7,278 nucleotides of DNA from an uncultured Porphyromonadaceae bacterium (lineage in GTDB: Bacteria; Bacteroidota; Bacteroidia; Bacteroidales; Muribaculaceae). The stretch is from assembly GCA_947176285.1 (NCBI GenBank), contig CAMWQF010000142.1, positions 1 to 7,278 of the forward strand. The letters are read 5' to 3'. This document shows positions 1-5,792 of this stretch, in pieces. A model generated the notes under the pieces. It was not told the DNA's origin. It searched no databases and worked only from the letters and a program-made list of their open reading frames with translations. The position numbers and the translations under genes were made by a program. Every line of letters begins with the position of its first letter. The stretch's first letter is position 1.

Positions 1-110
1 TTGTTAACCCTCGGTGAAACCGAGGGAAAAGCCAGTCCTATATCATTCTCTACCCCGGAGGGGTAGCACTATCTTACCGACATTGAGCCAAAACTCGGGG
101 AAAAGCTAAC
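1..110. repeat. Two-hairpin REP-like palindromic unit, non-coding
   Basis: No gene is visible in the first 145 bases, which lie downstream of the phosphatase gene. Two compact GC-rich hairpins stand out. The first is CCCTCGG (8-14) pairing with CCGAGGG (20-26) around a TGAAA loop. The second is CTACCCC (50-56) pairing with GGGGTAG (60-66) around GGA. The string GGGAAAAGC after the first hairpin (24-32) recurs at 98-106, and CCGA (77-80) can pair with TCGG (95-98). Neither hairpin is followed by a T tract on either strand, so neither is a textbook intrinsic terminator. Closely spaced GC-rich palindromes in otherwise AT-rich intergenic DNA are typical of REP-type dispersed repeats. That identity is inference and cannot be tested without the rest of the genome. 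Confidence 0.4.
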
Positions 111-145
111 ATCCCCCCATTCTTGTCTAAATATTATTGGCAGTT

Positions 146-958
146 TTAAATCGTTTTGTTGGAAAGTATTTGGCGCATAGGGGCGAGGAGATGTGGATTC
201 GACGCAAGTATTGAGTGATTTCGGTTGGCGCGTATAGATTCAACGATGGCTCCAGCTTCCGTTGCGATAAGTTGTCCTGCTGCCACGTCCCATCTGTTGA
301 GATTCAGTTCCCAGTACGCATCTAAAAATCCGGCAGCGGTATAGCAAAGGTCTATTGCAGCCGAACCCATCCGGCGGATCCCTCTGACACGAAATGCCAT
401 GCGGCTTATCTCAGCGAGATTGTTGTCGGAATTGTCATTGCGATCGTAGGGCATTCCGGTCGCTACTACAGCTTTTGAGATTTCAGTTTTGTCTGAGCAA
501 TGTATAGGATTTCCGTTGAGCCAAGCTCCGGCACCCTTCACTGCATAAAAGCATTCTTGCAGGTAAGGGGCATAGACCACTCCTATAACGGCCTCCTTAT
601 CATGCTCCAAGGCTATGGAAACGCAAAAAGGAGGGAGTCCCATCGAGAAGTTGGTGGTGCCATCCAGTGGGTCGATCACCCAACGCCATTCCCTGGTCTC
701 ATGATCACGTCCGGATTCTTCCGATATAATGCCATGATCAGGAAAATGAGAGTGTATATATCGGAGAATTGCCGATTCCGACTCTTTATCAGCAATTGTG
801 ACTACATCGCTGTCGTTAAGTTTGGTGGATTGCTGTAGATCACGAGTGCGGAAATAACGCATATGAATGTTTCCAGCCTCTTCTGCCATCGCAAAAGCCG
901 CCTCTATATATGGCTTAAGTTCGTGGTGAATGTCTGTGAAAAATTTATTTAATTCCAT
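146..958 (-). CDS. Inositol-monophosphatase-family phosphatase (SuhB/CysQ-like)
   Basis: This 270-residue protein has the usual length and full motif set of the Mg-dependent, Li-sensitive phosphatase superfamily. Metal-site residues are visible in order: the VTIADKESE segment (about 53-61), ISEESG with Glu80, the DPLDGTTNF signature at 96-104 (Asp96 and Asp99), and the C-terminal RWDVAAGQLIATEAGA block with Asp224. Family members hydrolyse phosphate from inositol monophosphates, 3'-phosphoadenosine 5'-phosphate or related sugar phosphates in the cytoplasm, and no signal peptide or membrane segment is seen. The motifs do not separate SuhB-type from CysQ-type activity, so no symbol is given. 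A good Bacteroidota promoter lies just upstream (1024-1054), which together with the hairpin at 1052-1108 indicates transcription independent of the exported-protein operon behind it. The ATG at 958 is chosen because the conserved N-terminal helices begin just after it. Confidence 0.93.
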   Translation of the reverse strand: MELNKFFTDIHHELKPYIEAAFAMAEEAGNIHMRYFRTRDLQQSTKLNDSDVVTIADKESESAILRYIHSHFPDHGIISEESGRDHETREWRWVIDPLDGTTNFSMGLPPFCVSIALEHDKEAVIGVVYAPYLQECFYAVKGAGAWLNGNPIHCSDKTEISKAVVATGMPYDRNDNSDNNLAEISRMAFRVRGIRRMGSAAIDLCYTAAGFLDAYWELNLNRWDVAAGQLIATEAGAIVESIRANRNHSILASNPHLLAPMRQILSNKTI

Positions 959-1023
959 AATGAAATTTTATGAGATGGATCTAATTTGTCATTGGATTAT
1001 TTGGTATGATCCACATAACTCCT

Positions 1024-1054
1024 CAAAGTTAATAAAAAAATCATAGAATACAAA
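1024..1054 (-). promoter_or_regulatory. Bacteroidota-type promoter for the phosphatase gene
   Basis: On the minus strand a -7 box TAACTTTG (1031-1024) matches TAnnTTTG exactly. It is preceded, after a 19-nt spacer, by TTTG (1054-1051) as the -33 box. The predicted start of transcription lies near 1017, leaving a leader of about 55-60 nt before the ATG at 958. No strong Shine-Dalgarno sequence is seen, which is normal for this phylum. The -33 box sits in the outer edge of the upstream hairpin. Confidence 0.7.
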
Positions 1055-1111
1055 AATGAACTGCACCCAAAAAGTTTTGTGTCTAACTTTTGGGTGCAGT
1101 TCATTTTTTTT
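1052..1111 (-). terminator. Long hairpin terminator built from an IS150-like end sequence
   Basis: The left arm 1052-1076 pairs with the right arm 1085-1108 over 24 base pairs with a single bulged A, around an 8-nt loop. The stem core contains TGAACTGCACCC. On the minus strand the stem is followed by TTTTT, and on the plus strand by eight T residues (1104-1111), so it could terminate transcription in either direction. It sits 3' of the minus-strand operon that ends at 1128, where a terminator is expected. The core resembles the terminal inverted repeats of IS150-group IS3 elements (TGTACTGCACCC is the IS150 end as I recall it). The IS link is inference; the hairpin itself is certain. Confidence 0.85.
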
Positions 1112-1127
1112 GAGACAGGGCCTAAGA

Positions 1128-1826
1128 TTACTCTACCGTTATATTCGAACTTTCGTCCTTAGATTCTGTCAACGAGTCGTACTTAGTATTGCTCACAGTA
1201 ATCGTACTTGCATAATTGGCATAGAGTTCAAGGCTACCCGCATGGCTTGTATCTTGGATGCCATAGAGATTGACAATAGAGAGATCTTTTGCCAATATGC
1301 TCATCTGCGGAGTGTCAACAGTAAATAATCCAATTACCGCACCATTTGCGAATACCGAAATTTTAGGAGCCGTAATACAGTCGCGTAGCAAAATATTGGC
1401 TTGTTCAGATGCAAAGACCGACAGCGGGGACTTGAGAGTCTGATTGCCGAAGGTAATCAACATACATTTTGCATCCGCCTCTATTCTCGTCAGTGCCGGT
1501 CCGGTAATATTAATCTGCAATTCATTGACTCCCGGCGCATTCATATATTCGGGCAGATTAAAGTCAAGAAACAGTGTGTTGCTCTCGACTCTGACATCTA
1601 CACAGTCTACATATACATCCAGTCCGATAGGTTTCACTGAGGGGATAACAGTGTCATTGACAATGTAATTGACATAAACGGGAACAGAGCAGCGAAGTTC
1701 ATGAAAAGCGTTTTTGTCAAAATTAAAGACCGCTTGTTTAAGTGGTGTGTATTCATCCTGAGCCTGCGCAATCAGGGAGCATATAATTGCTAAAAATATG
1801 AATATCTTTTTCATAATAGTCTTCAT
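1128..1826 (-). CDS. Exported DUF2807-like beta-solenoid protein (second of a tandem pair)
   Basis: The 232-residue product begins with a Sec signal peptide (charged MKTIMKK, hydrophobic stretch to about residue 19, probable cleavage after AQA at 22), so it is expected in the periplasm or at the cell surface. The mature part alternates short hydrophobic strands with polar or Gly/Asn turns. It contains an LQINITGPALTRIEAD segment typical of DUF2807 (putative auto-transporter adhesin head, GIN domain), a repetitive beta-rich fold of unknown function. The start overlaps the preceding stop by ATGA (1826-1823), which favours this ATG, although a second Met at codon 5 also yields a normal signal peptide. 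It shares layout and several motifs with the product of the preceding gene. It is last in the operon, just before the hairpin terminator. The family call is moderate and the function unknown. Confidence 0.75.
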   Translation of the reverse strand: MKTIMKKIFIFLAIICSLIAQAQDEYTPLKQAVFNFDKNAFHELRCSVPVYVNYIVNDTVIPSVKPIGLDVYVDCVDVRVESNTLFLDFNLPEYMNAPGVNELQINITGPALTRIEADAKCMLITFGNQTLKSPLSVFASEQANILLRDCITAPKISVFANGAVIGLFTVDTPQMSILAKDLSIVNLYGIQDTSHAGSLELYANYASTITVSNTKYDSLTESKDESSNITVE

Positions 1827-2602
1827 TTAAATAAACCTTTTACTTGTGGTATGTCATTGGATTGTTTGATTATTCCTCCGCGCGTAGTGTGACGTACAAT
1901 TGATTTCGCCTTGACATAATAGCCGATTTGACTCATATCGGTAGCATTATAATCTGCCTTATCAACGATAATATTGGTGGTATAGGCAGTTGAGCCGCCG
2001 GTGGCGTTGATATTCAGCGTTTTGATGAGACTTCCTCCCCCTATATATCCTTGTGAGTTCTCATTAAGAGTCAAATTCATTTCAGCTGACTGAACGGCGT
2101 TGATGATGAATGTGGAGCCGGCGGACACTGTAGCAGTGACGGTGGAGGTCTCGATAGGATTGTTGAAGAGCAGGTGAGACTTCCCTTTGACATTGAGGCT
2201 AAGCGACTGAGGAGTCGAATAGAATCCCTGAATGGCTATGTCGCTCCCGTTAGTCAGAGTTAGCGAAGTCAGTTTTGGACCAGTAATCGACACCTGCAGG
2301 TCTTTTTGCGACGGCATTTTGAGCCATGAAGGAAGTTTTAACGATATATTCAGAGTATTATCTGCTCCCTTGGAAATCATGACACGTGACACATATACAT
2401 CAAGACCGGAGATCCTGATAAAACGATTGTTGGGAAATTCCTCGTTAACGTTATATGTGCCACAAAGCCCGTCAATGCTTACCTTGCCATTGAAAAGCCC
2501 GTTGGGCCTCAATATCTTGACAACTGGTTCCTTATCGGCTGCAATAGCGGGAATGCCGGCTATGGCTAGTGCTGTGAATAGCGATAGAGTTAATGGTTTC
2601 AT
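1823..2602 (-). CDS. Exported DUF2807-like beta-solenoid protein (first of a tandem pair)
   Basis: The 259-residue product has a clear signal peptide (MKPLTLSLFTALAIAGIPAIA, probable cleavage after residue 21 or 22), so it is exported. The mature region is strand-rich, with a GLDVYV motif near residue 67, LQVSITGPKLTSL near 102-114, and a run of short repetitive strands such as SLSLNVKGKSHLLF, consistent with a DUF2807-like solenoid. The following gene encodes a protein with the same order of motifs (GLDVYV, NTL, LP, ITGP-LT), so the two arose by tandem duplication and then diverged strongly. The start codon overlaps the stop of the regulator gene by ATGA (2602-2599), implying translational coupling. 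No catalytic motif is visible. A role as a surface or periplasmic binding component is a guess. Confidence 0.78.
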   Translation of the reverse strand: MKPLTLSLFTALAIAGIPAIAADKEPVVKILRPNGLFNGKVSIDGLCGTYNVNEEFPNNRFIRISGLDVYVSRVMISKGADNTLNISLKLPSWLKMPSQKDLQVSITGPKLTSLTLTNGSDIAIQGFYSTPQSLSLNVKGKSHLLFNNPIETSTVTATVSAGSTFIINAVQSAEMNLTLNENSQGYIGGGSLIKTLNINATGGSTAYTTNIIVDKADYNATDMSQIGYYVKAKSIVRHTTRGGIIKQSNDIPQVKGLFK

Positions 2603-3942
2603 AATAGATCGAGATATTGTTGTTGGTCAGACGCCGAGGCCTCAGACGCCTGAATTTTCTTACGTATGCGGTGTTTCTGCGCATAGACAGCACCTGGGGA
2701 TTGAGAGGTGAGCAGGCAGATGACACGAGCCGAAAGACCGGCAGCACTATAAAGAGTGAGAACTCTTTCGGCATGGCTTAGAGTGGGTACATCCTTCTCT
2801 ATGCGCGTGATAATATTGTCAAAACATTCGTTGAGAGTGCGAGCTATTTCTTCGATGACCTCTGCAGAGCGGAATCGCTCAATCTCTTCGGCAAGAGTTG
2901 ACGAAATTCGTTTGGTTGCCCCCTTGTCACTCACCGACGCGTCTATCATAAGATTACCCATTAGTTCAATAGTGCGGTTTCGTTCACTAAAAAGATCCGA
3001 CATCGCCCTCCGGCGCTCTATAGAAAGCATCAGCAGATCGTTCTGCTTTTGCAGCAGACGTCGGCGCTCGGAGGCATGACGATAAAGAAGCCACCATGTG
3101 ATCATGCCTGCGGCAAGGAGCAGCAGTGCCACACAAAGTGACAACACTACAATCCGGTTGTGGTCGCGTGTCTCCCGCTCGGCTCGGGCAGAATGTTCTA
3201 TTTCGTAGAGACGTGAATAAATTTCTTGAGATGACGCCTCCGACAATCGCGATTCAAGCACTGATGCCAGTTGCCGGGCAGTCGCCATGCACATTGGAGT
3301 GTTGCCGGTTAAATCGTAGTATCTCATCATGGCTCTCAGATCGTCTGGGTCGTTGAGTTGAGTCGGGTCTATGCTTTCAATAACATCTGAGGCTCTGTCA
3401 TGCGTCCCGTCTGAATAGTACATTTCAGCGAGCATAGCCATCTGCGACACCTCCATCCAGAGATTGTTTGAGTAAAGATATTCAAGAGCTTTCCGTGCTA
3501 AGGTGATATGCCCGGTCTTCATGGCGGGGAGCGGAAGCATATGAATGCGAAATTCATCGGTTGAGTCCATCTGTTCAAACTGCTCCATAGCCAGGTCGTA
3601 GCGCCCGGCACTTATAGCTGAAAGCACGAGTTCCTGACGAACAATACTGTCATTGGGAGCCCATTCTGCCGCCTGTTGCGCATACGATAGTTCTGCCGTT
3701 GAGTTGCCGGCACTGCGATGACATCGGGCGATTATACCATATAGGCGTGCACACACGATGGAGTCTCTTTGCGGAAGGTCGAGGGCTGAGGCTGCAATAT
3801 TCATTGCCGATGCATAATCCATTTCTGAAAATGCATCCTCGGCTCGAGTCAGTTCTGTTGACGGAGATTCAGATCTGCCATTCGAACAGGCTGCCAGAAG
3901 AACTGCCAGAACAATCATCATGTAGGTGCAGGGCTTTCTCAT
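2599..3942 (-). CDS. Membrane-anchored TPR regulator with C-terminal HTH-like region
   Basis: The 447-residue protein has four visible zones. A lipoprotein-type signal ends in LAAC (Cys19). Residues about 30-250 are helical with TPR-like repeats (AEDAFSEMDYASAMNIA, ELSYAQQAAEWAPND, ISAGRYDLAMEQFEQ). A single membrane helix spans about 264-287, followed by an Arg/Gln-rich coiled coil (about 290-325). The C-terminal segment (about 386-431, LSHAERVLTLYSAAGLSAR through AVYAQKHRIRKKI) resembles the LuxR-like HTH found at the end of many Bacteroidota TPR membrane proteins. The predicted topology puts the TPRs in the periplasm and the HTH in the cytoplasm. It heads an operon with two exported proteins, joined by ATGA overlaps, and has its own promoter. 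I infer a one-component signal-transducing regulator of its operon or a related locus. DNA binding is not proven by the sequence. Confidence 0.8.
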   Translation of the reverse strand: MRKPCTYMMIVLAVLLAACSNGRSESPSTELTRAEDAFSEMDYASAMNIAASALDLPQRDSIVCARLYGIIARCHRSAGNSTAELSYAQQAAEWAPNDSIVRQELVLSAISAGRYDLAMEQFEQMDSTDEFRIHMLPLPAMKTGHITLARKALEYLYSNNLWMEVSQMAMLAEMYYSDGTHDRASDVIESIDPTQLNDPDDLRAMMRYYDLTGNTPMCMATARQLASVLESRLSEASSQEIYSRLYEIEHSARAERETRDHNRIVVLSLCVALLLLAAGMITWWLLYRHASERRRLLQKQNDLLMLSIERRRAMSDLFSERNRTIELMGNLMIDASVSDKGATKRISSTLAEEIERFRSAEVIEEIARTLNECFDNIITRIEKDVPTLSHAERVLTLYSAAGLSARVICLLTSQSPGAVYAQKHRIRKKIQASEASASDQQQYLDLL

Positions 3943-3984
3943 TAGTTGTCGTTTTGGGATGTGTCATTGCTAAAAATCATACCG

Positions 3985-4016
3985 CAAAATTAAGGCTAAA
4001 TATATAAATATGCAAC
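3985..4016 (-). promoter_or_regulatory. Bacteroidota-type promoter for the TPR-regulator operon
   Basis: On the minus strand TAATTTTG (3992-3985) matches the -7 consensus TAnnTTTG exactly, and GTTG (4016-4013) lies 20 nt upstream as a -33 box. Transcription would start near 3978, giving a leader of about 36 nt before the ATG at 3942. The direct repeat ATGCAA (4010-4015 and 4024-4029) overlaps and precedes the -33 box. Confidence 0.65.
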
Positions 4017-4030
4017 ATTCGCGATGCAAT

Positions 4031-4104
4031 AAAATCTTACATGCTATTTTGTAAAATGCGTTATATTAATCTTTTACAATATATAAGATTTTTAAAAATC
4101 TTAC
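4031..4104. repeat. Cluster of AT-rich dyads and direct repeats between two operons
   Basis: This intergenic stretch holds a perfect 20-bp palindrome TAAGATTTTTAAAAATCTTA (4084-4103) and an inverted repeat TTGTAAAA (4049-4056) / TTTTACAA (4072-4079) with a 15-nt loop. A 10-bp direct repeat AAAATCTTAC occurs at 4031-4040 and 4095-4104. It lies downstream of the beta-lactamase stop and directly upstream of the next operon's promoter. The palindrome could be a weak terminator for the beta-lactamase operon, although it is not GC-rich. The spaced repeats could be operator sites. The sequence alone does not decide. Confidence 0.5.
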
Positions 4105-4119
4105 GTCTCCCCTCCAAAA

Positions 4120-5022
4120 CTAACGAGACAAATGATCGTATACAATTTCTGATATTTCTGCGATGATTTCTTCTGTCTGCTGTATGTCATAACCGGAATT
4201 TTCAATGAAGACTGCTATGGAATAAATTCGTCCATTAGGAAGATGCACATATCCGACATCGTTGATGGCCATCAACCTCCCATCAGATAAAATAAATCCG
4301 GTTCCTGTCTTATGTCCTATTATGGCATCAGTGTCGGTCAATGGTTTTGCAAGTCGATTAACCCCCGTAGCACAAGTCTCCATCAATTGCTTCACATTGC
4401 GGGTATAAAGATCCTCGAATTCATGGTCAAAACAATCCAATAGCTGTGCCATCGCAATAGGGGTTGCCGAATTATCATAGCAACGTTGGTTGTCCTCATG
4501 CATCTCTTCTTCAGTAGACACAACATTGATATTTTCAATTCCAAGCCTTTTCAACGACAGCATGGCATTCTCAGTTCCTCCCATTATTTTCAAAAGTATA
4601 TCTGAAGCATTGTTGTCGCTTTGCTGGATTGCATATGCAATAATATCATAAAGAGACAATTTAAAGGATTCAACTCCTTCATATTTCTCTCGCATCGGGC
4701 TATAGGTGTCAGGCTTTAGGTCTTTCTGAGTTATGGTGATAGGATCGGCGACCAATTCATTGCTGACTCGAAGATAATCTCCAAGAGCAACAGCAATAGG
4801 AAACTTATAGACGCTCAGCATTGGGAAAGCCTGGTTTCCATTCACCTCAATGGTATCTTTCCTATCGATAATCACAGCAACGCCAATATTAGCATCCTTC
4901 CCTTCTATGTATTCATTCATCTCCTTTTGTAAAGATGGGTCCGAAGAAGACACCGACTTTCCACAAGAATGGATTATGATGAATGTCAACACAACAGCTA
5001 TAAATAGAGTGATTTTTCTCAT
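4120..5022 (-). CDS. bla: Class A beta-lactamase, subclass A2 (CfxA/CblA/CepA-like)
   Basis: This 300-residue serine beta-lactamase carries the full catalytic set. SVYK is at 70-73 (nucleophile Ser70 and Lys73). SDN is at 135-137 (Ambler 130-132). The omega-loop TEEEMH is at 170-175, with Glu171 the likely deacylating Glu166. KTGTG is at 238-242 (Ambler 234-238). The TEEEMH form and the overall length match the Bacteroidota A2 subclass, which hydrolyses penicillins and usually cephalosporins. The N-terminus is a signal sequence ending in IHSC (Cys20), so it may be a periplasmic lipoprotein rather than a freely secreted enzyme. The start overlaps the stop of the upstream small gene (ATGA, 5022-5019), implying translational coupling within an SMR-small protein-bla operon. 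No lesion is visible. Spectrum cannot be read from sequence. The usual Trp before the STP-like motif is absent (YDNSATP), an unusual detail. Confidence 0.93.
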   Translation of the reverse strand: MRKITLFIAVVLTFIIIHSCGKSVSSSDPSLQKEMNEYIEGKDANIGVAVIIDRKDTIEVNGNQAFPMLSVYKFPIAVALGDYLRVSNELVADPITITQKDLKPDTYSPMREKYEGVESFKLSLYDIIAYAIQQSDNNASDILLKIMGGTENAMLSLKRLGIENINVVSTEEEMHEDNQRCYDNSATPIAMAQLLDCFDHEFEDLYTRNVKQLMETCATGVNRLAKPLTDTDAIIGHKTGTGFILSDGRLMAINDVGYVHLPNGRIYSIAVFIENSGYDIQQTEEIIAEISEIVYDHLSR

Positions 5023-5242
5023 TTCTTGTTTTCTTGTACTAATTCAATTGCTTGTTTGCCAGTAAGGATTTCAATTGTCATTTCGAGTGCATGGCAACGG
5101 CTCAAACTACTCTTAAGTTCATTTGCCAATGCTTCTGCATCATTGGGATTGCATCTGCGTCCCAATATTTCAAGAATTCGTTGCTTTTCCTCTTCTCTTT
5201 CTATTATCCTTTTTCAGTCAACGGTTGTTTGAAGCGTCTCAT
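5019..5242 (-). pseudogene. Small helical protein gene, readable only across a one-base frameshift
   Basis: An ATG at 5242, 7 nt after the SMR stop, opens a frame reading MRRFKQPLTEKG and then stops. In the -1 frame, entered at the A5 run (5210-5214), an open frame continues with RIIEREEEKQRILEILG and on to QAIELVQENKK. It ends in a TGA that overlaps the beta-lactamase ATG as ATGA. Adding a single A to the run gives an uninterrupted 74-residue, charged, mostly helical product with normal-looking codon content that exactly fills the gap between its neighbours. The exact fit at both ends is strong evidence of a real gene. The frameshift could be a mutation, a homopolymer sequencing error or, less likely, slippage. 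If it is a true mutation, a TTG at about 5165 could start a shortened product. I do not recognise the family and see no signal peptide or membrane helix. Confidence 0.7.
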
Positions 5243-5249
5243 AATTTTA

Positions 5250-5567
5250 TCAGTGGATAAGTTTGAGTCCGATTATCGAGATGATCAGTGTGGAGATAAA
5301 AAATAATCTCCAGAAGTTGGCAGGCTCCTTGAAGAATAGTATACCAACAATTACAGTCCCTACGGCTCCTATTCCAGTCCATACAGGATATGCTGTCCCA
5401 ATTGGAATAGTTTGCGCAGCCAATAGTGTCATGCTGAGTGTGAGGCAAGCAAGAAATCCAATGCCCCATAGACACCATGGAGTCCCCGACAATCCTTTCA
5501 TTTTGCCAAGACAGAATGCAAAACCGGTTTCAAAGCATCCAGCAATAATAAGAAGAATCCAATTCAT
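5250..5567 (-). CDS. Small multidrug resistance (SMR) family transporter, SugE/Gdx-like
   Basis: The 105-residue, four-helix membrane protein has the standard SMR length and pattern. Glu13 in the first helix (MNWILLIIAGCFE) is the proton/substrate-coupling carboxylate of the family. The GTAYPVWTGIGAVGT segment (57-71) is the conserved third-helix motif, and the C-terminus IIGLKLIH closely resembles SugE/Gdx (ending GIIGLKLSTH in E. coli as I recall it). SMR proteins act as inner-membrane dimers that exchange protons for small cations. Gdx members export guanidinium, others export quaternary ammonium compounds. The Trp usually found at position 16 of Gdx is Phe here, so substrate is uncertain. 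Its start lies immediately next to the 31-bp repeat, and no convincing promoter is seen upstream, so expression may depend on read-through. The small gene begins 7 nt after its stop. Confidence 0.9.
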   Translation of the reverse strand: MNWILLIIAGCFETGFAFCLGKMKGLSGTPWCLWGIGFLACLTLSMTLLAAQTIPIGTAYPVWTGIGAVGTVIVGILFFKEPANFWRLFFISTLIISIIGLKLIH

Positions 5568-5568
5568 A

Positions 5569-5599
5569 GTTTTTTATTACGTTTTATCTAATCAATGGA
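5569..5599. repeat. 31-bp perfect direct repeat, copy 1 (next to SMR start)
   Basis: This 31-bp sequence, with core TTATTACGTTTTATCTAATC, is identical to 6995-7025, and the match ends abruptly on both sides (a/c before, t/a after). It forms the leader of the SMR gene, ending one base before that gene's ATG. Together the two copies bracket the DUF1016 nuclease gene. Confidence 0.95.
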
Positions 5600-5792
5600 T
5601 TTTCACTCCAATGATGAATTTTCGTCAGGATGTAACTTAACAGATATCAAATGCATATGCCATAATACATTTTATCTTGATTATACAGTGATAGCACTAC
5701 TGACATTTATATTCCTATTATACATATTTGCTATCAAGATGATTTATAACTATATGGATGATAGGAATATTCTCAAATTTCGGTTTCGTTGA
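5595..5792 (+). CDS. Possible 65-residue single-pass membrane protein (doubtful)
   Basis: This is the only plus-strand frame that occupies mostly intergenic DNA rather than shadowing a gene. It would encode a polar N-terminus (MDFHSNDEFSSGC), one strongly hydrophobic helix (about residues 30-52, YTVIALLTFIFLLYIFAIKMI) and a basic tail (KFRFR), as in small membrane peptides. The start codon falls inside repeat copy 1, and the 3' end overlaps the nuclease gene by 20 bp. No good promoter or ribosome-binding site is visible, and AT-rich DNA readily encodes hydrophobic residues by chance. It is listed because it spans nearly the whole 205-bp gap. Confidence 0.2.
   Translation: MDFHSNDEFSSGCNLTDIKCICHNTFYLDYTVIALLTFIFLLYIFAIKMIYNYMDDRNILKFRFR
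5709..5770 (-). terminator. AT-rich inverted repeat downstream of the nuclease gene
   Basis: ATATTCCTAT (5709-5718) pairs perfectly with ATAGGAATAT (5761-5770), and CATAT (5723-5727) with ATATG (5752-5756) forms a nested inner stem. It starts 3 nt after the nuclease stop codon on the minus strand, where a terminator is expected. There is no T tract and little GC, so the terminator role is tentative. Confidence 0.35.

Noticed and set aside
500..838. Plus-strand open frame of 112 codons
   Set aside because: It lies wholly antisense to the phosphatase gene, whose catalytic motifs fix the minus strand as coding; the plus frame has no recognisable domain.
1052..1108. A complete insertion sequence or MITE
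   Set aside because: There is no transposase, no internal cargo and no target-site duplication; only the end-like palindrome is present.
2232..2711. Plus-strand open frame of 159 codons
   Set aside because: Antisense to the first solenoid gene and the end of the regulator gene; its Ser/Leu-rich product is the usual complement of coding sequence.
5210..5214. Programmed -1 frameshifting in the small gene
   Set aside because: The context GAA AAA GGA lacks a proper X XXY YYZ slippery heptamer and the run is only five A residues, so mutation or sequencing error is more likely, though slippage is not excluded.
5026..5306. Plus-strand open frames of 68 and 84 codons over the small gene
   Set aside because: They are antisense to the frameshifted small gene and the SMR 3' end. 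The minus-strand reading fits operon boundaries at both ends, so these are shadows.
5568..5772. Guanidine riboswitch or strong promoter ahead of the SMR gene
   Set aside because: I found no guanidine riboswitch motif and no exact TAnnTTTG box with a suitable -33 element; the closest (TGCATTTG on the minus strand) has a mismatch and no partner.
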